A DNA stretch of 53,727 nucleotides, taken from the NCBI GenBank assembly GCA_023667265.1, contig JAMPAJ010000005.1, forward strand, positions 1-53,727, given 5' to 3'. Position numbers and translations under genes: made by a program. Below the pieces are notes generated by a model that ran no database searches, was not told the origin of the DNA, and saw nothing but the letters and a program-made list of their open reading frames with translations. Position 1 is the stretch's first letter. Each line of letters starts with the position of its first letter. Below are positions 42,348 through 51,887 of this stretch, in pieces. This DNA is from Alistipes sp. GTDB lineage: Bacteria; Bacillota; Clostridia; Oscillospirales; Ruminococcaceae.

Positions 42348-44309
42348 TTATTCCGAATAGAACTTTGCGTTTACGTACTGGTAGATCGTGTAGTTCGCAT
42401 TTTGCAGGGTCGTAAAGCTTACGCCGTTATATCCGTTGCAGGTGTCGTAATTCAGCCATTTTCCGTCAACATAGACCTGATTCCAGTAATGATCGCCTGA
42501 GCCTCTTCCCGTACCGTAGACAATACGTGTAGTATAGCCTGCCTGCTGGAAGAGGAGATCTGTTACAGCCGCAAAATAATAGCATACAACAGCCGGCTTA
42601 TCCAGGGCATAATTTGCAAAGTAAGACCATCCTATGGACTCGATCTGAGCAAGAGTTTTTGTGCTCTCTATAAATTTGTAATAGTTGTGCGACACAACAT
42701 AATTGTAGATAGCGCCTGCTGTTTTTCCGGTAGAGGCAAGGATAGTGTTTGCTCTCTTCTGAACAGCGGAGAACGCTATCGCATGACCGTCTGCCGCAAG
42801 GTTATAGTCGCCCACGATTGTATTTGTCATCATCTTGCCGTCAGAGGGATTGAAATAATACTTTTTACCGCTGATAGTGATCCAGCCGGTCTGCATTTCG
42901 CCGTCTGCCGCAAAGTAATACTTGCTGCTGTCGATAGTTACCCAGCCCGTCTGCATAACGCCGGAATTCGGCTCAAAGTAATATTTTTTCTTGTCTATAA
43001 CAAGCTTTCCTGTCGTCATTACGCCTGTTTTCACATCAAAGTAATACTTCTTGCCGTCAACTTCTGTGATGCCGAAGGACATTGCTCCCGTTGTCTTATC
43101 GAAGTAATATTTCTTGCCGTCGATAGTCTGCCAGCCGGTCTTCATTTTTCCGTCGGCGGCAAAGCAGTAGTTTTTTCCGTCGATGGTTACGTTTCCGGAA
43201 GCCATTGCTCCTGAACCGGGCACAAAATAGTAACGGCTGCCCTGATAGTCCGTAAAGCCCTCAGCCATTACGCCGTCATCCAGGAAAAGAACTGTATATG
43301 CGTTATCTCCGCCGGCAAACCCGGTAAAGCCTGTTTTTGCCGTAAAGGTGGATTCGTCGAAGTAATAGCGGCTGCCGTTTATCGTCTGCCAGCCAGTACA
43401 GAGAATACCGTTCTCATCGGCATAATAGAAACTGCCGTCAAATTCGGCAAAGCCTGTCACCATAGCTCCGTTTTCACTGAAAAGCCGCGTACCTCCGCCG
43501 TATTCCGTGACGCCTGCGGCATATGTGCCGTCGGTATAGTAAAGCCTTACGCTGCCGTCGATGTCTATAAGTCCGGTATTGAGCCGTCCGGTGCTTTCAT
43601 CCAGCATATAGGGAATGCCGTTTATTTCGGTAATTCCGGTTTTAAGTCCCTCCTGCGGATCAACGTAGTAGCCGTCGCCGTCAACTGTGATAAATCCGGT
43701 CTGTATGAGACCGGTATCAGGGTCGTAATAATATGTTCCGCCGCTCACATACGTCCATCCGGTCAGCTCCGCACCTGTTTCATCAAAGAAATAAGGCATA
43801 CCGTCTACAGAATATTCGCCCTCGGCAAGAACGCCATCCTCCTTGATGTAGTAAATGCTGCCGTCATACCCGGTAAAGCCCTGTCCCTGTACGGTATCGC
43901 CCTTTTCGCCGAAGAGAACAAGCGCTCCCTCGTCAGTTCTTACAGCTCCTGCCGCCTTTCCCTCGTCGGGATCAAGATAATACTCCTTGCCGCAGTATGT
44001 CATCCATCCGTATACGGGCTCGCCTGTTTCGTGATCGTAGTATCTTCTCTTTCCGCCGACAGTTCTCCAGCCCGTTTTCAGCACGCCGTTGCTTGAAAAA
44101 AGATACGGCACGCCGTCGATAGTCTGTTCGCCTGTGAGGGCTCTTCTTGTCTCGTCAAAATAATAGATCCTGCCGTCGTCATCGGTGTACCAATCGCCGA
44201 CAACTCCCCAGATGTCGCCCTCCGCAGCAAATGAAGCAGCCGGAACAGCAGCCGCAAGTGTGAGCACAGCCGCAGCTGCGCAGATTATCGCCTTTCTGTT
44301 GTTCTTCAT
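42348..44309 (-). CDS. cell-wall-binding-repeat protein with transglutaminase-like domain
   Basis: 653 residues. Signal peptide about 1-28; then about 20 choline/glucan-binding-type repeats (about 35-500) of the GWQTIDGKKYYFD kind; then a C-terminal transglutaminase-like domain (about 522-653) with the triad C576 (PAVVCYYFAA), H607 (GDHYWNQVYVDGKW) and D622 (LNYDTCNG). The repeats bind wall polymers or glucans in other Firmicutes. The triad suggests a protease or cross-linking activity; which one cannot be told. First gene of the long operon, right after its promoter, with AAGGAGG before the ATG. Confidence 0.9.
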   Translation of the reverse strand: MKNNRKAIICAAAAVLTLAAAVPAASFAAEGDIWGVVGDWYTDDDGRIYYFDETRRALTGEQTIDGVPYLFSSNGVLKTGWRTVGGKRRYYDHETGEPVYGWMTYCGKEYYLDPDEGKAAGAVRTDEGALVLFGEKGDTVQGQGFTGYDGSIYYIKEDGVLAEGEYSVDGMPYFFDETGAELTGWTYVSGGTYYYDPDTGLIQTGFITVDGDGYYVDPQEGLKTGITEINGIPYMLDESTGRLNTGLIDIDGSVRLYYTDGTYAAGVTEYGGGTRLFSENGAMVTGFAEFDGSFYYADENGILCTGWQTINGSRYYFDESTFTAKTGFTGFAGGDNAYTVLFLDDGVMAEGFTDYQGSRYYFVPGSGAMASGNVTIDGKNYCFAADGKMKTGWQTIDGKKYYFDKTTGAMSFGITEVDGKKYYFDVKTGVMTTGKLVIDKKKYYFEPNSGVMQTGWVTIDSSKYYFAADGEMQTGWITISGKKYYFNPSDGKMMTNTIVGDYNLAADGHAIAFSAVQKRANTILASTGKTAGAIYNYVVSHNYYKFIESTKTLAQIESIGWSYFANYALDKPAVVCYYFAAVTDLLFQQAGYTTRIVYGTGRGSGDHYWNQVYVDGKWLNYDTCNGYNGVSFTTLQNANYTIYQYVNAKFYSE

Positions 44310-44408
44310 AAGTCCTCCTTTTAAACAGCGCCGCCTGCCTAAAGCGACACTATATTTATATGTTCAATAATTATTTCTTATCTCTGACAGACAAAAGTCT
44401 GCATAGTA

Positions 44409-44437
44409 ATTATACATCATATCTTAAAATAAGTCAA
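44409..44437 (-). promoter_or_regulatory. promoter of the 12-kb surface operon
   Basis: Minus strand TTGACT (44437-44432), 17-base spacer, TATAAT (44414-44409), about 100 bases before the first gene. A small CAGAC / GTCTG hairpin follows. No other good promoter was seen inside the eight genes. Confidence 0.8.
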
Positions 44438-44481
44438 TAGCACATTTTGTAAGAAAACTGTTCAGCGTCTCAAACGCGCTG

Positions 44482-45234
44482 TCATTCCTCCTGCGCTCTT
44501 ATCTCCGTAAATCTGAACCGCTGTTTGTACTCTTTCGGCGTTACGCCCGTGTATTTTCTGAACATCTTGATAAAATAGCTCTGCGAACTGAAACAGAACA
44601 GATTGCTTATTTCAAGATCGCTGTAGTCCGAATACCGCAGCAGACCCGTCGCCTCCTCGATCTTCTTCCGGTTCACATATTCGCTGAAGGAAATTTTCAT
44701 TTCCTTTTTGAAGAGCCGCGACAGATACGACGGATTTATCGACAGATATCCGGCGCAATCCTCAATTCTGATCCTGCTGTGAAGATGCTCGCTTATATAT
44801 TCAACAGCACGGACGACACGCTTTGAGATAACTCTTCCGCTCTGTAAACGGCGCATTTTTTCTGTGTAGTCCTCAACCATTTTCCAGTGTGTTTCCCGGA
44901 CAGCCTCTATGCTTTCGCATTCGTCAGCCCGCATAATATACACGTCGCTGAGGCTGTAGGCGTCCTCCGTGGTCATTCCGCCGCCTATGCAGACTCTTGC
45001 TATAAGGGCGGCTGATACGGTAAAATGATACTTCATGTTCTGCAGCGGATCCTTGCTTAGCGTTCCGCAGCCCTCGCAGAAAAGCGGCTCGGCATATCTG
45101 CGGACAGACTCGATATTTCCGGCGGAAATGCTCTCATAAAACGCCATTTCACGGTCGAATGAGGCATATTCAAAATTCTCCTCACGATGTGAAAAAAAGT
45201 GCGATAAAATATCATGCTCGCCTTTGTAATTCAT
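44482..45234 (-). CDS. AraC-family transcriptional regulator
   Basis: About 250 residues from the ATG at 45234 (GGAGGAG eight bases upstream; the frame runs further up without support). The N-terminal about 150 residues form an unrecognised helical domain with possible metal or redox cysteines (FCEGCGTLSK). The C-terminus holds the two helix-turn-helix motifs of AraC (IEDCAGYLSINPSYLSRLFKKEM and ISNLFCFSSQSYFIKMFRKYTGVTPKEYK, given in parts as seen). It ends 45 bases before the operon promoter, on the same strand, and could control it or the nearby GH9-GH16 gene. Confidence 0.88.
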   Translation of the reverse strand: MNYKGEHDILSHFFSHREENFEYASFDREMAFYESISAGNIESVRRYAEPLFCEGCGTLSKDPLQNMKYHFTVSAALIARVCIGGGMTTEDAYSLSDVYIMRADECESIEAVRETHWKMVEDYTEKMRRLQSGRVISKRVVRAVEYISEHLHSRIRIEDCAGYLSINPSYLSRLFKKEMKISFSEYVNRKKIEEATGLLRYSDYSDLEISNLFCFSSQSYFIKMFRKYTGVTPKEYKQRFRFTEIRAQEE

Positions 45235-45304
45235 ATTCTCATCTCCTCCGCAGCTATACACAATAGATTCTATCATAAAAATAATAAAATGTCAACTGCA
45301 TCTT

Positions 45305-45343
45305 GAAAAACAAAAAGCTCCTTCGTTTTACCGGAGGAGCTTT
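45305..45343 (-). terminator. terminator of the GH9-GH16 gene
   Basis: Minus-strand stem AAAGCTCCT (45343-45335) / AGGAGCTTT (45322-45314) followed by TTGTTTTT. The 233-bp element at 45371 lies between it and the gene. Confidence 0.8.
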
Positions 45344-45370
45344 CGGAAGGGATGAATGTTGATGTTTTAT

Positions 45371-45603
45371 TTAAGGCAATACCGCACAAAGATTGTGCGG
45401 CAGATGCGCAGTCGAATTTTTCGTCAGATTGCATAAAAACGACGCAGGCATACTGGTCTGTCGGTCAGCCCCTCTGTCACTTCGTGACACCTCCCCAGCG
45501 GGGAGATCACGTATGTCAAGGAGTTTTTGTGTAAGATGACGGAAAATTCGCAAGCAGATGGCGTGCAAAGTCGTCAGACGTGCTTTGTGCGGTGTTGCCT
45601 TAA
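45371..45603. mobile_element. MITE-like element touching the GH9-GH16 stop codon
   Basis: 233 bp with 21-bp terminal inverted repeats (45371-45391 and 45583-45603, one mismatch; ends TTAAGGCAA). It carries a CCGCACAA-AGA-TTGTGCGG hairpin and the GTCACTTCGTGAC motif familiar from short Firmicute repeats. It encodes no protein. It sits between the gene's last codons and its terminator; the TAA stop at 45602-45600 is part of its end. Confidence 0.8.
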
Positions 45604-48600
45604 AAGCCAGCCTTGTCATATGTTACCCACTGATAGTGAGCGGTAAGGGGTGTGCTGCCGTTAAAGGGCTTCAGCCACTCGTCAACTGTGATTCCAGGCC
45701 ATGTATTCATCATTATTCTGCCGGGAGTCGAGGGAATACTTTCATAAGCCGTATAAACCGCTTCGCCGTCAATATACCACGTAATATGGTCAGCCTGCCA
45801 GTCGAAGCCATAGCTGTGAAAGCCCTCGGAGGCATCAAAGCCCAGATCATACATTACCTCATGATTTCCAACGCCGTTGGTGTAGTAGTTAAGCTGTACC
45901 TTCGCGGTGTCCTTGCCAAGTATCTCAATGTCGATCTCGTCCCAGGGATTGTCCTCGGAAGGACCCGTGTATGTAAAGAATGACGAAACGACTCCATCGT
46001 TCTTTATTGCCTGCATCGACGTTTCGTAATAGCCGTAACCGTAGTGATCTGCCGTTCTGTATTCCGCACCGCTGTAATTGTATTTTCCGCTGTCATCCTT
46101 GTCAATAGTAAGACTCAGCATACCGTTATCCAGCGATGTATTCTTTGCATACCATCCGCAGTCAAAACAGCTGCCGTTTGTCCAGCCGTCAGAAGCGAAA
46201 AAGAGCGTCGACTCTCCGTCTCTGAAATCCTCAACAGCCGTTGCACCTGCACGGAAAGGTGTACCGTAATCGGTTATCCCGTTTGAAGGCTTTGTCGTCT
46301 CCGCTTTAGTTACCGGAACATCAGTCAGAGCCGCTGCGGTCGTTACAACAGGCTGTGCAGACGCCGTAACCTCCGGCTCTGTATTCTCCTTATATGATTC
46401 CGGCAGCCTATCAATAACCTTCGCATCATATTTCTGCACAGAAAGAGAGTCCATTGCCGTGATTCCGCTGCCGTTTTCATAAACATCCGCGTTGAGCATA
46501 CCCTCGCTGCTGAGAGTGTACTTATCACTGTTGCCGATGTACTGGAGGATCAGCGTAGCGTCGGCAATATCTACCGTGCCGTCGCAGTTTGCATCGCCCC
46601 AGAGTCTTTCACTTACAGGCGGCTCAACGACCTCCTCAGAGTCTCCGGTAAGCGCCATAAGATATGTGAAAGGAGAGTTCCAATATATCGTGACCTCGTT
46701 TACGGAATAAGCAGCGTCGTCGTCAAGCCAGCACTTTGCAGGAGGATTATCCTGGAGATAAGCCTTGGCAATAGAATCCTCAAGCCCCGAATTTACTCCG
46801 CCGACTACCATAGCCGGAACTGTTTTGCCAAGATACTGTGACGGACGGTGATGAGGATGCTCGGCTGCAACAGTTCCGTAGCCCGTTACAAAGCTGCAGC
46901 CAAGAGGATTTACACCGAGAATATAGTGGAGCTGGTCGCGCGCCGCCTCCATATATTCCGGATCGCCGGTAAGCCCTGAAGCGTAAGCCATGATTATGCC
47001 CGCGTTGGCAATAGTCATATTGCTGCCCCAGTTGAATTTGTTTATTGCAACACCATAGGGTGAAGCATCGGAAATGCTCTTCATTGAGGAAGCCTGCTTC
47101 ATTATCACAGATGCAGCGTTCTTGTATATATCCGACTCCTTGTCGATACCGTCCATGGAAACAATAGCGATATTGCCGTAGTCGCCGACCGTTGACCAGT
47201 CGATTCCCGATCTTACCGTTACGCCGTCCATGTATGAAGAGTCTCCTGTTGCACGGTACATCTGTGCAGATGCCCAGTACAGCTCATCAGCAGTTATTCT
47301 GTCCTCGTAAGCTCCGGTGGAAATATCAGCCGGATTTGCCGTATAGAGCTCGTCAGGATTTTCCTTTGCCCAGGCATAAGCCTTTTTCGCAGCTTCAAGG
47401 CAGGCGTCTGCAAACGTCTGGTCTACATCGCTGTAAATTTCATATGCAAGAGCCATTGACGCTGCAAAATCCGCTGTTGCCGTTGTGCTCGGAGGCATGA
47501 GGATAAGCTCGTTTTTCTCCGACTGCGGCATAATTGTGCCGGGAAAGGTCGCGCAGGTGACCTTATGATAAACAGCGCCGTCCGCTCTCTGCATTTTCAG
47601 CAGCCATTCAAGCTCGTAGCGCACCTCGTCCAGAATATCCGGCGTACCGTTGCCGCTTTCGGGTATACCTATGCTGTCGCCGAACATTCCGGGATTTCTG
47701 TCATAGGCGTAGAGCAGATCTGCAACAGCCTTTGCCGCTGCAACAGGATATCTGCCGTAATCTCCGGCGTCGTGCCAGCCGCCTGTTACATCGACCTTTT
47801 CAGATATATGATAAACTGTAGCCATGGTATTGTGACAGGCAGGGTGACCAAAAGTATCGTCAACGACCTCTGTTCCGCAGCGCTGGAGATAAAGCATCCT
47901 TACAGCCTCGTCATTCAGCTTGTCATACACATCGTTGCCGATAGTAAATGTATAGGAATCGTCCATGCCGTCAGCCTTGATATAGTAAGTTCCGGGAGCT
48001 GTGACCTCCGAAAAATCGCCGACACAGTCGTTTTCGTCAGCGGCGGAATAGGAGATCGGCGCAGAGGTCTGACCTGTATAAACGACCTGATCTGTTGCCG
48101 CATCTACAACGCTGAAGGAAAGCGCGTCAGTATTTCTGAATACAGCGGTCTTTACAGCGTCTGTTCTATATCCCACCTGGTTAGTCATTATATCAGCCTC
48201 GTAGGGCTTGGATTCAGAGTAATCCACGTTGCTGTCGTCGATAAGCTCGAGCGTTACGTTATCAAGATAGATCGTATGCTCGCCCACAGGTCCGCCGTCC
48301 TCTTTTTCCTGAATACCGCAGTTCCAGCACATTTTTGAAGCGAAATCAGTCTCGTCCTCCATGGTGAACTCATAGTCGATGACCTGCGGCTCAGTTGTAA
48401 CGTGAACGCCTTTCCAGGTATAGGCGGAGTAGTCGTCCTTGTTCTTCTGTATCATAGACTCAACAAAACGCGGAACAGTTGAAGATATCTCATAGCTGAA
48501 ACGGTACACGCCGCCCTTATACAGCCGGACAATGTCGTAATTTGGCTGAACGGCGTAGTTCACTCTTCCCTGGTCGGTAATATGGATGGCAAGCTTTCCG

Positions 48601-48797
48601 TTCTCCACGGAAAGAGCTGCCGCGCCGCCGCTCTCCTTGTAAATAGCCCAGCCGCTTGTGCCTGTGTCGAATGTCGGATTGCTCACGATGTTCTTTGCCG
48701 CGAATACTGTGCCGATATTTGCGGCAGGAACGACCGCCGTCATCATCGTGCAGGCGGCGATCCCGGCAAGGATACGCTTTAAACCCTTTTTCTTCAT
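45600..48797 (-). CDS. bifunctional cellulosomal beta-glucanase (CBM4-Ig-GH9-dockerin-GH16)
   Basis: Secreted enzyme expected to cut cellulose (GH9) and mixed-linkage or beta-1,3 glucans (GH16). Counting from three residues before the chosen ATG: signal peptide to about 37; CBM4-like module 38-190; CelD_N-type Ig domain 200-290; GH9 294-720 with DAGDY (D346, D349), H650-H653 region (EHPHHRPS) and acid E704 (NEVTIYW); dockerin 737-804 ([15 protein letters not shown]); Thr/Ala linker; GH16 848-1068 with WDEIDIE (E957, D959, E961). ATG at 48797 is preferred for GAGGTG seven to eight bases before it. A weak hairpin GCATATTC / GAATATGC (48846-48871) lies in the leader. Confidence 0.95.
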   Translation of the reverse strand: MKKKGLKRILAGIAACTMMTAVVPAANIGTVFAAKNIVSNPTFDTGTSGWAIYKESGGAAALSVENGKLAIHITDQGRVNYAVQPNYDIVRLYKGGVYRFSYEISSTVPRFVESMIQKNKDDYSAYTWKGVHVTTEPQVIDYEFTMEDETDFASKMCWNCGIQEKEDGGPVGEHTIYLDNVTLELIDDSNVDYSESKPYEADIMTNQVGYRTDAVKTAVFRNTDALSFSVVDAATDQVVYTGQTSAPISYSAADENDCVGDFSEVTAPGTYYIKADGMDDSYTFTIGNDVYDKLNDEAVRMLYLQRCGTEVVDDTFGHPACHNTMATVYHISEKVDVTGGWHDAGDYGRYPVAAAKAVADLLYAYDRNPGMFGDSIGIPESGNGTPDILDEVRYELEWLLKMQRADGAVYHKVTCATFPGTIMPQSEKNELILMPPSTTATADFAASMALAYEIYSDVDQTFADACLEAAKKAYAWAKENPDELYTANPADISTGAYEDRITADELYWASAQMYRATGDSSYMDGVTVRSGIDWSTVGDYGNIAIVSMDGIDKESDIYKNAASVIMKQASSMKSISDASPYGVAINKFNWGSNMTIANAGIIMAYASGLTGDPEYMEAARDQLHYILGVNPLGCSFVTGYGTVAAEHPHHRPSQYLGKTVPAMVVGGVNSGLEDSIAKAYLQDNPPAKCWLDDDAAYSVNEVTIYWNSPFTYLMALTGDSEEVVEPPVSERLWGDANCDGTVDIADATLILQYIGNSDKYTLSSEGMLNADVYENGSGITAMDSLSVQKYDAKVIDRLPESYKENTEPEVTASAQPVVTTAAALTDVPVTKAETTKPSNGITDYGTPFRAGATAVEDFRDGESTLFFASDGWTNGSCFDCGWYAKNTSLDNGMLSLTIDKDDSGKYNYSGAEYRTADHYGYGYYETSMQAIKNDGVVSSFFTYTGPSEDNPWDEIDIEILGKDTAKVQLNYYTNGVGNHEVMYDLGFDASEGFHSYGFDWQADHITWYIDGEAVYTAYESIPSTPGRIMMNTWPGITVDEWLKPFNGSTPLTAHYQWVTYDKAGF

Positions 48798-48934
48798 GAT
48801 AAACACCTCTCATTTTTTCTATCTTTATTTTTACTTCGTTTTGCAGCATATTCACAGTGCAAAGAATATGCCGATTTCAACATATTTATTGTAACACGTC
48901 AGAAACTTTCTGTATATTATTTTACTGACAAAAA

Positions 48935-48949
48935 TAGCAAAATAATGAC
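48935..48949 (+). promoter_or_regulatory. possible copy of the xylanase-promoter repeat
   Basis: TAGCAAAATAATGAC on the plus strand resembles TAGCAAAAAATGA found twice before the GH11/CE4 gene, with one extra base and reversed orientation relative to the GH9-GH16 gene. It lies about 140 bases upstream of that gene. Confidence 0.25.
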
Positions 48950-48972
48950 TAACACTTTACGGTTCAGAAATT

Positions 48973-50136
48973 CTACCCGTAAACTGCATATCCGGCAGCA
49001 GAGGACTCATTCACAAGCTCTACCTGCTTTTTCAGAACGTCCGGATCGTCTATCCATTCGTTCTCCCCGGATTCTCCTGCCCACTGATCCTTTTCTCCTG
49101 CCTTGTATCCGGCGAGCCCGATTATAAGCGAAATATCACTTTCCGAGCACAGCTTCTCCCAACGGCGCAGCGTCGGCTCAAAGGGACAGCTTTCGTTCAG
49201 AAAGCCGTAATATATCTGCGGAACGATATAGTCCGCATAGCCCTCCTCTCTGCACCACAGCTCTACGTCAGCATAAAGCCTGTCAGCGTCAGTTTCAATG
49301 TTTCCCTGGGGACTTATGCCGAATTTCAGCCGTCCGCCGTGATCTTTTACGGTGTCGTAAATTTTCTTCACCATGCGGTTCACGTTACTCCTCCGCCAGT
49401 CGAAAAGGTCGCTCTCGCCGCTGTTTTCAAACTCCTCGCTGTCAAATTCCGGCGAGGAGGTGGGATAAAAATAATCGTCAATGTGAATACCGTCGACCTG
49501 ATAGTTGTCGAGTATCTCGTCAACAGCGCAGCCAATAAGCTCTGTCACTTCTTCATAGGCAGGATCAAGATACCACCGTCCGTCTGCAAGCTTTACGTTT
49601 CTGCTGCCCTCCTCTACCCACTTTTTCACAATAAAATTATCGTCAAGCCTGCTCATCTGCTCCTCCGTCTGCAATCGCATAGGATTTATCCAGGCATGGA
49701 GAGATATTCCCATGGAATGGGCTGTTTCCGTCATTATCTCCAAAGGGTCGTAGTCGCCGTCGTAATATACTCCTCTCGGAAAAATTTCAGAATTGTAATA
49801 AGCGTCGCCGTTTGGGTGAACGTGAAAATATACCGTGTTTACGCCGTTTTCGCGCGCTTTTTCCAGCATCTCCCTTACGGCAGCACTAAATTCTTCCTCC
49901 GATTTCCGGTACATATAATTCTCAAAATCCATATACGGCAGCCAGATTCCATTCTGGTCAGTGTAATTCACCGGAATATAGCCGTTTTCGCCATCAGACG
50001 GAGCGATCGAGCCGTCCGGATATATGTATGGCGATACCGAAGAGGCCTCCGGCACGCCGCCGCTATCAGTCGGAGAACCGCAGGCTGTAAGCAGGCATAA
50101 ACAAATCATCCAAAGCCAAAGAATACCTTTTTTCAT
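48973..50136 (-). CDS. GHL10-type glycosidase-like lipoprotein (YngK/DUF187 family)
   Basis: 387 residues. Lipobox LTAC (Cys about 19), a Ser/Pro-rich spacer, and a TIM-barrel-like domain starting GIWLPYMDFENYMY, with GVNTVYFHVHPNGDAYYNSEIFPRG, SMGISLHAWINPMR, DNYQVDGIHIDDYFYPT (conserved acidic pair) and GISPQGNIETDADRLYADVELW. This matches the GHL10 (DUF187) family, distant relatives of glycosidases that in some members act on peptidoglycan or other glycans. Membrane-anchored outside the cell; substrate unknown. ATG after GGGGGTGG. Confidence 0.9.
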   Translation of the reverse strand: MKKGILWLWMICLCLLTACGSPTDSGGVPEASSVSPYIYPDGSIAPSDGENGYIPVNYTDQNGIWLPYMDFENYMYRKSEEEFSAAVREMLEKARENGVNTVYFHVHPNGDAYYNSEIFPRGVYYDGDYDPLEIMTETAHSMGISLHAWINPMRLQTEEQMSRLDDNFIVKKWVEEGSRNVKLADGRWYLDPAYEEVTELIGCAVDEILDNYQVDGIHIDDYFYPTSSPEFDSEEFENSGESDLFDWRRSNVNRMVKKIYDTVKDHGGRLKFGISPQGNIETDADRLYADVELWCREEGYADYIVPQIYYGFLNESCPFEPTLRRWEKLCSESDISLIIGLAGYKAGEKDQWAGESGENEWIDDPDVLKKQVELVNESSAAGYAVYG

Positions 50137-50180
50137 GTGTCCACCCCCGAAAAGATTTCAAAATGATTACAGTTTTTTGA

Positions 50181-50224
50181 CGAAAACTGCCGAAAACCGC
50201 CAATATACCGCGAAAAACCGCCAA
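50181..50224. repeat. helically phased CGAAAA-CCGCC repeats
   Basis: Three related units start at 50181 (CGAAAACTGC), 50191 (CGAAAACCGCC) and 50211 (CGAAAAACCGCC), spaced 10 and 20 bases, so on one face of the helix. They lie between the divergent GHL10 and PBP genes, about 20 bases upstream of the PBP -35. Confidence 0.45.
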
Positions 50225-50245
50225 AACAGCTTCTTTCCGCGTATA

Positions 50246-50274
50246 TTGACATCTGAATTTTTTTAATGTATAAT
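50246..50274 (+). promoter_or_regulatory. consensus promoter of the PBP-like gene
   Basis: TTGACA (50246-50251), 17-base spacer, TATAAT (50269-50274), then a GGAGG at about 50294. Confidence 0.88.
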
Positions 50275-50310
50275 TAATTATATACTTCTTTTTGGAGGTT
50301 TTATGCGCAT

Positions 50311-51804
50311 ATGAATACAATAAAAGGGGCGCTGTCCGCGGCGGCAGCGGCGATTTCCCTGCTGACAGCCGCTTCCTGTGCCACTATCGTGGAAAACACA
50401 AGCTCGGGCTATCCCCCCATTGTGAACAATGACGACTCCGCCGGCAGCAATACCGAGGCTGTCGCTACCGACGCTGCGGAAACGCCTGTAACTACTGCGG
50501 CTGAAACTACTGCGGCTCCGGAAACTACCACAACAACTCCTGTTCCCGACGTTATGAGAGGTAATCTCTACGATGCAGACGGCGATCTGCTGATGTTCAG
50601 CAGCATTGACGAAAACGGTGATGAAGTACGCATGACGAACGACTACAACAAAGTCGCATTTGCCAATATACTTAATGAAATGTCAGAAGGTCTCGACCTG
50701 ACGCTGGACAAGCAGCTCCGCACTCCCAACGCTACTCCGGTCGAGGGCGGCGATTTCGGACAGTCCGTTCAGCTGACATTTGATGCCGACACGCAGATAC
50801 GCATCTACGACTATATGGCTCAGCAGGGCATGAACGGCTGCGCTGTAGTTATGAGAAGCGACGGCTCTCTTATGGCACAGGTAAATTATCCCTCCTACGA
50901 CCCGGATATCTATTACGGTACGAACACTGAGGAGGATCTCGCCTGGGGTCCCTGCGGAAACAAGGCGTTCCAGAATTTTCCCCCGGGATCATGCTTCAAG
51001 ATAATGTCAGAGGTAATTTCTGACAAGCACGGCATCTACTCCCTCTACGACGAGGGCACATGGGAGTATGAGGGCACCTCTATCGTCAACTGGGATCACA
51101 AGAATACCTGGAATTATCCGCAGCAGCGAAGCCTCAACTCCGCTTTTGTAAATTCCAGCAACATCTTCTTCGCAAAGGCGTTCGATCAGATAGGCGCTGA
51201 CGACGTTCTTGCAGATCTTGACAATATTTTCCACTTTGTCTCGGATATCGAGTGCGACTTTGGAGTTATCGAGAACAATGTGGAAATATACTGCAACGAT
51301 GACCTGCGGCGTACGGCTTTCGGTCAGTCCTACGTGCTCACCTGCCCCATTTATCTGGCTGCCCTCGGGCGCGAGGCTGCATACGGCGACATGGTGCGCC
51401 CGTTTACCGTGAAGAATTATGTTGACACAAATAACTTCGGAAGCGTGATCTCCGCAGGCTCTCAGGCACACGATGTTATAGGCACTATCCCCCAGGAGTA
51501 CAGGCAGAATCTCCTTGACGGAATGTCCGGTGTAGGCTCCGGACTCGGCGTATATGTACCAAGCGGCTACAGCTTCTACGCCAAAACAGGCACGGCTGAG
51601 ACCTGGGACGGCGATTACCTCTACATCACCGGCATTGTCAAAAACGCCAGCGACGACGGCAATGGCACATATACCGACTACAACGACTACAATGGCTCAT
51701 ATATTATCGTAATGCAGCTGAGAAATCCCGAAAATTTCGGTTTCAGCTTTGCCAGCGATTCCGCAGCCCTTTACCAGGGACTGGTAAACTGCGTTGTAGG
51801 ATAA
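50311..51804 (+). CDS. penicillin-binding-protein-like transpeptidase lipoprotein
   Basis: 497 residues. Lipobox TAASC (Cys about 23), a Thr-rich stalk (about 40-75), a small domain with GNLYDADGDLLMFSSIDENG typical of FtsI/PbpA-type N-termini, and a transpeptidase domain with SCFK (S227-K230), SSN (S282-N284) and KTGT (K425-T428). The usual PBP dimerisation domain is very short. The active-site order fits a class B enzyme cross-linking peptidoglycan. The ATG is 12 bases from GGAGG; a closer ATG at 50303 opens only a three-codon frame that overlaps the true start. Confidence 0.9.
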   Translation: MNTIKGALSAAAAAISLLTAASCATIVENTSSGYPPIVNNDDSAGSNTEAVATDAAETPVTTAAETTAAPETTTTTPVPDVMRGNLYDADGDLLMFSSIDENGDEVRMTNDYNKVAFANILNEMSEGLDLTLDKQLRTPNATPVEGGDFGQSVQLTFDADTQIRIYDYMAQQGMNGCAVVMRSDGSLMAQVNYPSYDPDIYYGTNTEEDLAWGPCGNKAFQNFPPGSCFKIMSEVISDKHGIYSLYDEGTWEYEGTSIVNWDHKNTWNYPQQRSLNSAFVNSSNIFFAKAFDQIGADDVLADLDNIFHFVSDIECDFGVIENNVEIYCNDDLRRTAFGQSYVLTCPIYLAALGREAAYGDMVRPFTVKNYVDTNNFGSVISAGSQAHDVIGTIPQEYRQNLLDGMSGVGSGLGVYVPSGYSFYAKTGTAETWDGDYLYITGIVKNASDDGNGTYTDYNDYNGSYIIVMQLRNPENFGFSFASDSAALYQGLVNCVVG

Positions 51805-51887
51805 TTTCCTTGCAATTCCCTCTCTTAACATAATATAAACCATACACGCCCAACATAATAGAATAAAAATTTCTGGAGGTTACTGCA

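Noticed and set aside
45352-45619. 60- and 82-codon frames in the 233-bp element
   Set aside because: Non-coding MITE-like sequence; no ribosome site and no transposase similarity.
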